Source: Acanthaster planci (lineage: Eukaryota; Echinodermata; Asteroidea; Valvatida; Acanthasteridae). Taken from it: a stretch of 64,000 nucleotides of DNA. Below, in pieces: positions 48,098-58,187 of the stretch (its first letter is position 1; each line of letters opens with the position of its first letter). Below the pieces are notes generated by a model. That model was given only the letters and a program-made list of their open reading frames with translations, was not told where the DNA came from and ran no database searches. Position numbers and translations under genes: made by a program. The stretch spans positions 600,743 to 664,742 of the forward strand of contig NW_019091362.1 in NCBI RefSeq assembly GCF_001949145.1, in the 5' to 3' direction.

Positions 48098-50202
48098 GTG
48101 AGGTGAACTCCACCCACTCCATATCACACCTTCATCCCATCCATAGTTTTATCTTTTCATCCCCCATCACATACAACCATTCATGTTCAGCACATTAACA
48201 TGACATCACACACTATTAAAAAATTACACTGTGAAATGCACAATACGTCAGGGCATGTTTGGGCAAGGTCTATACTTATATATATAGTAACCAGGTTTTA
48301 TTTACCTTTTCCCCCAAATAACTGGAATTTGCTCAGCCTTTGTCCTGATTTCTTTTGAAAAAAAATGATCATACTCAAATTTTATGTACAAATAAAATTG
48401 TAGTTGTTTTATTTGTTAATTAAAATTTGTTACATTATCATCAGGAGTTTATTCAAGGGCAGATTCAGAACCAATTTTCTGAGGGGGGCAAAGATTGTAA
48501 TTTTTTTATGTCATGTTTTATGGCCTTTCATAGGGTAAAGACTAAAGTTTCTGCTTTTTACATGCTTTTAGGAGGATGGGAAGGAAAAAGACCCCAACAT
48601 GTTATTTTCTGCCAAACAATGGGAGGGGAATAATTGAGCTCATGGGGGAGAATCCCCCCATGTATTTCAGAAAAATTCAGTCTGAATAATTTGTGCATAT
48701 GAAAGTACTTTTCTCTAGGCATCAATTTTGGCATGAGATGCAGTAAAAAAAAATTGACCTATTTGAAAGTGACCTTTGTGGGTTGAATTTAAATATCATC
48801 AGGTATGCCTATTAAAATATTGGACATGCTTTATCTAGAGACAGGTGCCCAGCAACACTGAACATTGTTTTTAATGGTGGACGATGGGGGTAGAAGACTT
48901 TCCTCAAACCGCGGGCTACAGCAAAAGTGCATTTAGTTGGGGGGGGGATTCCAAATTGGCTATGTAAGCATTGTAACTGTGCCAAATCCAACAAGATTGT
49001 ATGTGATTTACACTAAACCTTGAGGGTTAGGGCTACAACAACTCGGAACACCAGACATTATGCTAATTTAACATACATGCATCATTGATAGTGATCCTGA
49101 TCAACTGAAGACAGGTGCATGCAGGCTTTTCCATATTGAAAATTCATTTGAACTTGTAGTCATTGTATAGTTGTCAAGCTGGAACACAGGGAAATAACAG
49201 GTGGTGCTTTTTGGACACTAGAGGGCAGTGGTAGTTGCTTCCATGGATTGACTCATGTGTCTAAAGATGCAGTTTGGCACGGTACAAAAGGTATCAAGGA
49301 CTTGGTTTAAGATCACATTTTTTTTCTAAATGTTCTAAAATATCTGGAATTTTCTGAAATTTCCACACAACTCATAAAACTTCTAGAAATCATGCTATCC
49401 AAAACTCAATACAGATTTCTTCACATACCTGGTTTTTTTTCCTAGCGGATGGGGCTGTATATCTCTGGATTTGCATCATGCTGTTAACTTTCATTTACTT
49501 ATGCCCCTCATTTATGCAATTTTAGTTTTTCTATTTCATCGACTTGAGCAGTCATTTTGCAGTCTTTCCAAACAGAAGTTGCCTGAGTGAAAGAGAATCC
49601 TTACTTAAACCCATTTTTTGTAGGGATTTTTTCTAGGAGGAATAAGGTTGAAGTTTTAGAAATGCATTGGTCATGATACACTTTTACCTTTGAGTGATAC
49701 ATTTGCGTGCATTACTGGTAAGAGTATCCTGTCTTCATTGTATACATTTACAAGCAAAATGCAAATGTTGAACACAGTACCAGGGACAACAGAAAACTGT
49801 TCATTGGGTGGACATGATGCTTGAAGTAATATACATGAAGGTCCTTTGGTACCGGTGCCCTACGTACATTTAGCGCCCTGTAGCATTCATGCCAGGGTCC
49901 ATTTGAATCTTTACACATCTATGATCAGTGCACTGAATTCAGTAAGTCAACAGAGAACACAATGTTTAGTACCCATATGTTTAGTTCTTGATAGTTGGTA
50001 GTCATATGCCACTGGTAGTGTTTTATGTTAGCTGGGTATATATTTAGCCATCATTTGCACACTCTAGCTGCCTATTGGTCAATTTTCATTCTCCTATTTA
50101 ACCAGTCTCCTTGTAGTCTTTTCACTGGTCATTTCCGCTCACTTCTTGCTCTTTCCCTCTTTCACTGTCCTGCCCAAACGCACGCCGGTTTTTGTTTTTT
50201 AG
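48098..50202 (+). other. 2.1-kb intron before the candidate microexon
   Basis: GTGAGG to GGTTTTTGTTTTTTAG. Mostly AT-rich with no genes. It carries a CTCF-like motif at 49215-49228. Confidence 0.75.
49215..49228 (+). promoter_or_regulatory. CTCF-like motif
   Basis: ACACTAGAGGGCAG fits the bilaterian CTCF core CCASYAGRKGGCRS at 13 of 14 positions, the first base being the mismatch. A single motif hit in 64 kb can occur by chance, and no binding data exist here. Confidence 0.3.
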
Positions 50203-50244
50203 TTGAATGGGAATGGGACTTTGACGGGGACCAGCTAATGTGCG
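50203..50244 (+). CDS. PPP1R9A: Candidate 42-nt in-frame microexon
   Basis: A pyrimidine tract GGTTTTTGTTTTTTAG ends at 50202 and a donor G|GTAAGC starts at 50245. Between them 42 nt read, in the phase left by the previous exon (G + TT), as VEWEWDFDGDQLMC. They end with one base that joins CT of the next exon to give Ala. The segment has no stop in that frame, both phases match, and its length is a multiple of three, so it can be included or skipped without changing the frame. The Trp/Asp-rich 14 residues would be inserted in the linker after the coiled coil. I know of no vertebrate counterpart. It is supported only by splice sites and phase, not homology. Confidence 0.65.
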
Positions 50245-53033
50245 GTAAGCTTCACCTTGGCAACACTTCTTTTTTCCCCTCTCATTCTTTGTGTAGATTT
50301 GCTGTTTTCATGTATTCTAGATGTTGGATGTGTAGCACACCTTACAAAATAGACTAAGTCATCTTCGCGCTTAACCTGTAGCCTAACACAACAAAGGTGA
50401 AAATTGTATGTTTTACATGTTATATGCAAACCAAAATGATTAAATGTAGAAAATTCTGACCTAACATTTTTATTAGTGGGAAATACATCTCAACCATTAA
50501 ACTTGGTTCCCATCCATTGGAATAAACACTTTCATCGACCTATTACTCTGTGGCTCCAAGATATCTTTGACTGCCCCAAATCCTTTAAGTTAGAAGTACA
50601 TCCCTTCATATGTAATGATGCCTCCCTTTTGCCTATTAAATGAAAAAAGTGTATTCAGGCAAACAGGATGTTACTTTTAGTACACTGGATAAATCCACTT
50701 TCAATCTAAATGCAAAAATAGGGATTTAAATGGTTTTAATGAACTTACAAGTTTTTTCCATAGCAAAAGAACATTTCTAATCTAATTTAAAGGTTTATTT
50801 CCCCTCATGTATCATTCCAGTGTGGATCAGTGGCTTTACTCCGAATTGAATTAGAATCTTGAATTTCATCCTTGTTTAATTGACATTCATTGGCCATCAT
50901 GATTCTCTAAGGATTTTTATGGCGACTGTTTCAACCCAGATGCTACATCTATATTGAATTTGCCCTGGATAAATGTACCAAACTTAATTTGAAAAACTCT
51001 TGATGTGCCTTATCTCATCCCAACAAAACCCACCCTCGGCATTCAGCCCGTACTGCACTCTGTTGACATTTCAAACTAATTACCTGATGCACAGTTTTGC
51101 ATAATTTCGAAAGTGCTGTTTTCCATCTGTCTGCCTGCTTACACCTGAGAGCAGACAGCACCATTCGCCAGTATCAGTGAAAGAAATCATTTTGATTGGG
51201 TTTTAATGAAAGAACCAAAGCCCAACCAAGTAAATAATCCTGGCTGAGAATGCTGTCGCCACACATCTGTCTGATTGAACTAGTTATGAAGATGTTGATT
51301 GCCCTTCGTGTCTGGTTAGTCAGTAGTCCTAAATGCCCTGTATACATGCCTGCTCAATTACACAGAAGACACAGTAAATGCTACAGACTAGTCTGTGCTT
51401 GCCTATACCCACACCAAGAACATTGATACCCTCTGGCTGGGGGAAATAACCTGACCGTTATTGCTGCATGTCAACAGAGCGCCATCGGAAATCATCAGTT
51501 TGAAGTATTCCAGATATTACCTCATTTCAAATGTAACCATAGCCATACACAGCACCTGCATGGCCAACTTAAAATGTACAAATAACAAAGAAGAACACAG
51601 TCCAGTCAAAATAAGTCTTGTCCAAATCTCNNNNNNNNNNNNNNNNNNNNNNNNNNNNNNNNNNNNNNNNNNNNNNNNNNNNNNNNNNNNNNNNNNNNNN
51701 NNNNNNNNNNNNNNNNNNNNNNNNNNNNNNNNNNNNNNNNNNNNNNNNNNNNNNNNNNNNNNNNNNNNNNNNNNNNNNNNNNNNNNNNNNNNNNNNNNNN
51801 NNNNNNNNNNNNNNNNNNNNNNNNNNNNNNNNNNNNNNNNNNNNNNNNNNNNNNNNNNNNNNNNNNNNNNNNNNNNNNNNNNNNNNNNNNNNNNNNNNNN
51901 NNNNNNNNNNNNNNNNNNNNNNNNNNNNNNNNNNNNNNNNNNNNNNNNNNNNNNNNNNNNNNNNNNNNNNNNNNNNNNNNNNNNNNNNNNNNNNNNNNNN
52001 NNNNNNNNNNNNNNNNNNNNNNNNNNNNNNNNNNNNNNNNNNNNNNNNNNNNNNNNNNNNNNNNNNNNNNNNNNNNNNNNNNNNNNNNNNNNNNNNNNNN
52101 NNNNNNNNNNNNNNNNNNNNNNNNNNNNNNNNNNNNNNNNNNNNNNNNNNNNNNNNNNNNNNNNNNNNNNNNNNNNNNNNNNNNNNNNNNNNNNNNNNNN
52201 NNNNNNNNNNNNNNNNNNNNNNNNNNNNNNNNNNNNNNNNNNNNNNNNNNNNNNNNNNNNNNNNNNNNNNNNNNNNNNNNNNNNNNNNNNNNNNNNNNNN
52301 NNNNNNNNNNNNNNNNNNNNNNNNNNNNNNNNNNNNNNNNNNNNNNNNNNNNNNNNNNNNNNNNNNNNNNNNNNNNNNNNNATTTTCGTATTGCATAAAT
52401 TCTGGAATACCTAAAAGTTTTGTTGACACAAGTATTTTCTGAATGTTTTTCCTTTATCTTTTGTTTGTTGGTGTGTTTTTTTGCATGGCATTACTCTGTT
52501 AGTCTTGAAACCCTTTCATTCATTTCTGCAAACTTTTCTTCCCAATCCACTTCTCTTTGCTCGACCTCCCATTGCACTTTTAGTCTGTATCGCTTGTTTG
52601 TGTAAGTTTAATGGAACTGTTGCCACTGCTTAATCAGTTGGTTCAGTCAGTTTTTGTGATTGATGTAAAAAGTGTTGCAGATTTCAGCACCATAGCAACA
52701 GTCATCAACTAATCATCCCCAAGTTAGCTCAAATCGGGAGGATGTCCGGTCAAACTTTAGATAGTCTTTATTACATTGGACAAGAGCAGTCATGGAAATT
52801 GACAAAAAGCATTGATCAGATCAACACCTTTCATCAAAATCTGAACCAACAAAGTGAAGTTGTCAACTGTCATACTCGGAACAATCTTGCAAGGACTATT
52901 GTTTGAGAAAAAAATTCTAGAATTGTCACTTTTTTCACGAGGAACAATACTGTCCCACTCTTCTTACATTGCCCGGGTTCTCCACTAAAATAACATCACG
53001 TTTATCATTTGGGGTTTTTTTTTCTGAACACAG
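50245..53033 (+). other. 2.8-kb intron with a 751-base gap
   Basis: GTAAGC to TTTTTTTTTCTGAACACAG. It contains the large gap 51631-52381, so an additional exon or element could be hidden. The remaining sequence is AT-rich and featureless to my reading. Confidence 0.75.
51631..52381. other. Assembly gap (751 N)
   Basis: Run of undetermined bases. Open frames reported across it are artefacts of the Ns. Confidence 1.
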
Positions 53034-53245
53034 CTCCTATCATCCCACTGGAAAGTGGCCTGGATTTCTCTCAGGCTCCGCCCACAGAAGTGGAAGTGCA
53101 GCCAGTGGAAGAGGAGGAGGAGGGAGACGAAGACGATGAGGATTCGTCCGGAAATGAGGGAGGCTATGACGTGTCTCAGGACCCAGAGGAGGCTGATGAA
53201 AGGGAGAAAAGCCTAGAGGCTGACTTGAAGGAAGCCCACATGCTG
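53034..53245 (+). CDS. PPP1R9A: Neurabin-like exon: very acidic linker
   Basis: Exon of 212 nt, two bases finishing a codon (Ala if joined to either preceding exon) then 70 codons, ending in phase 0. It begins PIIPLESGLDFSQAPPTEVE and passes through an acidic run VEEEEEGDEDDEDSSGNEGG. It ends in a Glu/Lys-rich helix (EEADEREKSLEADLKEAHML) that may form a short second coiled coil. The acceptor is CTGAACACAG after a T9 run and the donor CTG|GTAAGG. The acidic block is comparable in character, not in sequence, to the acidic linkers of vertebrate neurabins. Coding status is clear from frame, composition and splice sites. Confidence 0.93.
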
Positions 53246-53848
53246 GTAAGGAATGGAGTTAGAAGGGATTTACCTTAGGCGGTATAGCCCAGATTCTGTG
53301 TGCGGGGGAGTTGTTTAAGGTCGTGGAGGTAAGTAGCAGAAAGTTTCACTAGCCACTTTTTCACTAGTTTGTGAAGTAGTGTTTCAGGGAATTGTGTGGG
53401 TCGAATCATAAAGTTTTCAAATAATGCATTCATTGAAATTTTCACTTCCGGATACTTCAATGCATGTGTCAAATGACACTTGCACTGACAGTGTCAATTC
53501 CAGGCATTTCAGCTCTAATTCTGTAGGTGGTTTTGACCCTTTTTGGCCGTGGTTCAACATGGGACATGGATGTTTGGAACTTGTTAAAACTCATGACTGT
53601 CATGGTTTGACAAAGTCTTGGGTTATCTCCATGGGAATGGGAATATTGGACCTGGCAGATTGATTGATGCTTCCATCGGAATAAAAGTCATATGGATCAT
53701 TTTCAATGTACAGTATTTGTGTCTATTAATAGTATTTTAATAAGATTACTGTTTAAAGTAATGGGTAATTTGTTTTGATTGCAAGAAGCATAGACAAGAC
53801 TTGAGTCTGACTCGTCTGTCCCTCTTGCTTTCATGTTTGTATCCATAG
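53246..53848 (+). other. Intron, 603 bp
   Basis: GTAAGG to GTATCCATAG. Nothing recognisable apart from the splice sites. Confidence 0.85.
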
Positions 53849-54043
53849 CAACAGCAGCAGGCGTGGTTTGAGCACATTCCAGACACCGACATGCTGGACA
53901 CCAGCATGGAGAAATCCAAGATACAGCTGGTGACAGGCAACAACAGCATGCTGGCCAGTCGCAAGAAGCCCACCAAAGCCCACCTTGCCCAGAATGCACT
54001 GCAGTCACACAACTTGGTCATGAAGCAGCCAATCACAGAGGAG
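53849..54043 (+). CDS. PPP1R9A: Neurabin-like exon: Gln run and WFEHIPDTD motif
   Basis: Exon of 195 nt, exactly 65 codons, phase 0 at both ends. It encodes QQQQAWFEHIPDTDMLDTSM, then EKSKIQLVTGNNSMLASRKK and PTKAHLAQNALQSHNLVMKQ, ending PITEE. The AWFEHIPDTDMLDTS stretch looks like a conserved linear motif. The Lys-rich middle (ASRKKPTKAH) is basic and Ala/Leu/Gln-rich. The acceptor is unusual: TAG is followed by CAACAGCAGCAG, giving four possible in-frame AG sites. The donor is GAG|GTAAGG. The assignment to this gene rests on phase, strand and position. Confidence 0.92.
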
Positions 54044-54641
54044 GTAAGGGAACCCAATGTGATTGGCCAGGAACACGGACACAGCCTCTGTGCACTCCTC
54101 TGTTCTTGCCTAAATTGATTCTACCAAACTCAGGCCTCGATCTTGGGGAAAAAAGGGGCAGGCCACTTTGGCCTTGCCTTCATCAAATTTCAACAGGGCA
54201 CCAGGCCAGCTCAAGGGGGCACCAAGGCCAATTATTTGTGAAACCATTGATTTACAATTTTGACCACCAATCATGTCATGAGTAAGACCTATAAGCTATT
54301 GCTCAGTTCTTGCACACCATGCCATCCCCCTTCAATAAAGGCGTTTATCATGCTGCTATTATTTGTCGCATTCCCTGTATAAAATTGTAATGTTCATTTT
54401 TAATTAATTACAATTACCCGGACGATTTTTTCCTTCCAAATCCAGCCTCTGATTTAATGCTTGCTAAGATTTTGTATCCCTTTCCCATTAGAATTCAAGG
54501 ATTCCCAACCCGCTTAAACTAAGTTTAAAATATAATAAATAGTGTCTATCCTTTTATTTAAATGAAATGGGGATCCTTAAAATGTTTACTTTTTGCTAAA
54601 TGGTTACGGAAAACTCCGATCTAGTCGGCATCGTGCAACTC

Positions 54642-55828
54642 ATAAGTCGGCCTTTTGATAAAAGTACCGATCGTGTGTTGATGCTTTTCCATTGATCATT
54701 TTTAAGTGGGCCTTTATAAGCTGTTGTTTCATTTAAGTCGGCATGTTCTCTCGGTTCCTTTTCCATAAAATCACAAAAAAAATCCTCGGTATAAAGTGGG
54801 CTGTAAGCAAACGGTATTAAGGCAGCATGCCATGTAAGTCGGCAAGCAGCACTTCGGCATTTCAAAGTCATTATTTTTTCGAGTTTATACTGAGTGCCGA
54901 CTTTGCCAGAGTTTACAAGTTTATGAATTCTTAATCCCTACTTTTTCTGGAAAACAGGTTTTCAAGCTTCTGACACTTTGAGCCCACCTGTAAGATAGCA
55001 TCCTTTTAGCATTTCTTTATACGATCGTGCGATCATGACGGCATGATTTTGAGATAAAGGCCTAGGCCTAGCCAATGGTCAAAACTTATTCTTAACACAA
55101 TAAGCGCTCGCCTGGTTTCCGACTTAGTTGTGCAAATTTGCATTCAAAATACGCTGCTCACCGGTGCAGAGCTGATAATGATATCCAAGGCTGCGTTCGC
55201 GCGGTTACTCCAGATAACCCAAGTGTGGATGCACGGGTCAGGCGTATACTCCTGGTCCTCTGTGATGGTCAGTATACTCTCGCTGACCCGAGGACGGTAC
55301 TCCTACCGTTCGTGGGCTCGGGATAGTACTCGGGTTAGCACGAGTAGGTTGAACTCGCCTCAATTCGGAATCTCATTGCATGCATTGGCTTACATGGTAC
55401 ACTCTCATTACACATACAGCCGGCTGCAAAGGGGGAAGGGCACGCTGGCCAAGGTGGCCGCGCGATGTGAGTCTTTTGGAAGGGTATTACGGCCAACTTG
55501 GAAGGGCACACGGTAAAGATCGAGGCCTGCAAACTGTTTCAAGTGCAAAAATAGAGATGACTCAAGATATAAATCATTTTTCATCATCTGGACACCTCCT
55601 GTAAATAAGAACTGTTCCACTTTCCAAACTGACCGATATCTTTTCCTTGCAACTCTTCTCTCAAGGTAATTGATGAATCATAAGTTTGTGTCCTGTGGAA
55701 GCTGGCTTATTTTAACCAGGCATTTAGGGTGTCAAACTTGGAATCACTTTAGCCGAAGGTAGATGTGTAAACAGTGAAACCGAAATTGTTATTTTGATTG
55801 CAGTTCACTTTTGCTTTTGCCCTTACAT
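54642..55828. repeat. Tandem duplicate block, copy 1 (1.19 kb)
   Basis: Begins ATAAGTCGGCCTTTTGATAA and ends GCTTTTGCCCTTACAT, just before a single N at 55830. It matches copy 2 almost base for base (a few percent differences), except that it lacks a 410-bp segment and a few short indels. It is richer in CpG than the rest of the intron. The word AAGTCGGC or a close form occurs repeatedly in both orientations (54623, 54643, 54735, 54836, 54896, 55119), which suggests subterminal repeats of a DNA transposon. Both copies carry a hairpin (55234-55290 here). Confidence 0.95.
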
Positions 55829-55829
55829 C

Positions 55830-55830
55830 N
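55830..55830. other. Single N at the junction of the duplicate blocks
   Basis: One undetermined base lies exactly between the two copies. This points to an assembly join and not a natural tandem duplication. Confidence 1.
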
Positions 55831-55832
55831 TT

Positions 55833-57443
55833 ATAAGTCGGCCTTTTGATAAAAGTACCGTGTGTTGATGCATTTCCATTGATCATTTTTAAGTGGGCCT
55901 TTATAAGCTGTTGTTTCGTTCAAGTCGGCATGTTCTCTCGGTTCCTTTTCCATAAAATCACAAAAAAAATCCTCGGTATAAAGTGGGCTGTAAGCAAACA
56001 ATCGATTTCTGGAGCGTCGTTGTCGATACTGACATGGAGTAGGCCTACATGTACATTGCATGCGCATGAGCGCGACCACAAAGGGGTTTCCCCAATATTC
56101 GCATCAATATCAGTACCCCCTCTAGTGCAGGCGCATGCACCCTGTCCCTTTTTGGGGGTCACCCTATTGAACAAAGTTTTATTTGCGGCCAGCCCCCAAG
56201 ATCTTGCGTGCACACGCGCCGTGCCGGTGCATGATATGTGTGCTGTGCATGCTAGCATTATGTCAGTACAAACGGCATGCACGGGTCGTCCTCAGTACGG
56301 ACGGAGCGATGATCAAAATCGAGGACAAACTTACCTGAATCAACAACAGAGATAGAAATAAACCAGGGCAGATCAAAGCAATTAAATTGGTGCAATGAAT
56401 TATATGGATGGTATTAAGGCAGCACGCCATGTAAGTCGGCAAGCAGCACTTGGGCATTTCGAAGTCATTATTTTTTCGAGTTTAGACTGAGTGCCGACTT
56501 TGCCAGAGTTTACAAGTTTATGAATTCTTAATCCCTACTTTTTCTGGAAAACAGGTTTTCAAGCTTCTGACACTTTGAGCCCACCTGTAAGATAGCATCC
56601 TTTTAGCATTTCTTTATACGATCGTGCGATCATGACGGCATGATTTTGAGATAAAGGCCTAGGCCTAGCAAATGGTCAAAACTTATTCTTAACACAATAA
56701 GCGCTCGCCTGGTTTCCGACTTAGTTGTGCAAATTTGCATTCAAAATACGCTGCTCACCGGTGCAGAGCTGATAATGATATCCAAGGCTGCATTCGCGCA
56801 GTTACTCCAGATAACCTAAGTGTTGATGCGCGGGTCAGGCGTATACTCCTGGTCCTCTGTGATGGGGAGTATACTCGCGCTGACCCGAGGACGGTACTCT
56901 TGCCGTTTGTGCGCTCGGGATAGTACTCGGGTTTGCACAAGTAGCTCGCTCCAATGCAGCCCAAAAGGTTGAACTCGCCCCAATTCGGAATCACACTGCA
57001 TGGCTTACATGGTACACTCTCATTACATATACAGCCGGCTGCAAAGGGGGAAGGGCACGCTGGCCAAGATGGCCATGCGATGTGAGTCTTTTGGAAGGGT
57101 ATTACGGCCAACTTGGAAGGGCACACGGTAAAGATCGAGGCCTGCGAACTGTTTCAAGTGCAAAAATAGAGATGACTCAAGATATAGATCATTTTTCATC
57201 ATCTGGACACCTCCTGTAAATAAGAACTGTTCCACTTTCCAAACTGACCTATATCTTTTCCTTGCAACTCTTCTCTCAAGATAATTGATGAATCATAAGT
57301 TTGTGTCCTGTGGAAGCTGGCTTATTTTAACCAGGCATTTAGGGTGTCAAACTTGGAATCACTTTAGCCGAAGGTAGATGTGTAAACAGTGAAACAGAAA
57401 TTGTTATTTTGATTGCAGTTCACTCTTGCTTTTGCCCTTACAT
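55833..57443. repeat. Tandem duplicate block, copy 2 (1.61 kb)
   Basis: Repeats copy 1 in the same orientation. It carries an additional 410-bp segment at about 56000-56409, and near 56941 an extra block of roughly 20 bases (TAGCTCGCTCCAATGCAGCC and following). After the block the sequence returns to unique intron. The hairpin seen in copy 1 is kept at 56831-56887 with compensating-looking changes. Confidence 0.95.
56000..56409. other. 410-bp insertion present only in copy 2
   Basis: The flanks GTAAGCAAAC and GGTATTAAGG are contiguous in copy 1 but separated by 410 bp here. The segment is GC- and CpG-richer in its middle (many GCATG/ATGCA words). It has no obvious terminal repeats or target duplication. 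It may be a polymorphic insertion, or a deletion in the other copy. Confidence 0.85.
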
Positions 57444-57927
57444 TAACAGTCAGTTGTTTTGAAGCACTACAGGGAAGATTGTTTGAGTAACATGTATCGA
57501 GAGGCTGTTTTCAATCACCTTTTGATTTTGTTTCTGGGTCTGGTCAACTTTTGAAACAAGTCTTTAATTGTTTGTGTGGTACAAATCGAGCGTTAGTAAA
57601 ATCATCGACACAGTCACTGTCCATCCAACTTTGATGAGTTGAATCAGTGAGATATACATCTACTTGTCCGAGTGCTGTGCATTCTTTTTCTTCCTAATTG
57701 TAGAAATGTGACAGGCCTCCCTCTGTCTTCTGCTTTGACTTTCTTTATGAGAAGCTCCTGAGTCAACTGAATCACAAACCGTCGATAGTGAGTCTGTGGT
57801 CTGCCCATCCTTTTCAAGCTTGCCTGACCAGCTAGTTGCATGCTTGAGATGAATCGCTGCATGCTGTCCAAGTTCTGATGGGGCTGTTAACCATTTCCGG
57901 GTCTATTTTACTTCCCCCAAATTCTAG

Positions 57928-58187
57928 CAGCGAAGCCTAGATCATTTGACAAGCAATGGCAGCCCCAGACAAGGCAGGCATCCAGTCTCTGTCCCGAATC
58001 TTCCAGTGAATGGCTCCCCCCTGCTGAGACACAGAGAAGTGTCCAGTCGGGGCTCTCCCACTTCTACCAGAGTACAGGTGCTACCAGGGGGTGCCACAGT
58101 GCCATCTAGAGATGTGAGATCATCACCCAAAGTGCCTCCAAAAAAGAAGAGTAAACCAGATATACGGGTCACGACTGGTGAATCGTC
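57928..58187 (+). CDS. PPP1R9A: Neurabin-like exon: Ser/Pro- and Lys-rich linker
   Basis: Exon of 260 nt, 86 codons plus two bases (TC) of a Ser codon. It encodes QRSLDHLTSNGSPRQGRHPV, then a Ser/Pro/Arg-rich region with repeated NGSP, RGSP and SSPK sites, and a basic stretch VPPKKKSKPDIRV. It is predicted disordered, with many proline-directed phosphorylation sites (inference). The acceptor is a TAGCAG tandem site, so the first Gln may be optional. The donor is TC|GTAAGT. The frame continues without a break into the exon at the window end. Confidence 0.93.

Larger units (their letters stand above)
54044..57927 (+). other. 3.9-kb intron containing a tandem duplication
   Basis: GTAAGG to CAAATTCTAG. 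More than two thirds of it consists of the two duplicate blocks listed separately. Open frames inside them (for example 55130-55516, 55846-56355 and 56755-57126) appear in both copies but have no recognisable product. Confidence 0.85.

Noticed and set aside
51461-52442. Long open frames of 274-317 codons
   Set aside because: Almost entirely made of Ns from the assembly gap.
54128-54240. AGGCC/GGCACCAGGCC-rich segment resembling transposon ends
   Set aside because: No opposite-facing end or target duplication could be matched.
55130-55516. 128-codon frame in duplicate copy 1
   Set aside because: Not kept intact in copy 2 and covers the hairpin; no recognisable product.
55846-56355. 169-codon frame in duplicate copy 2
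   Set aside because: Exists only because of the 410-bp insertion; no domain, Cys/His-rich composition follows the base words of the repeat.
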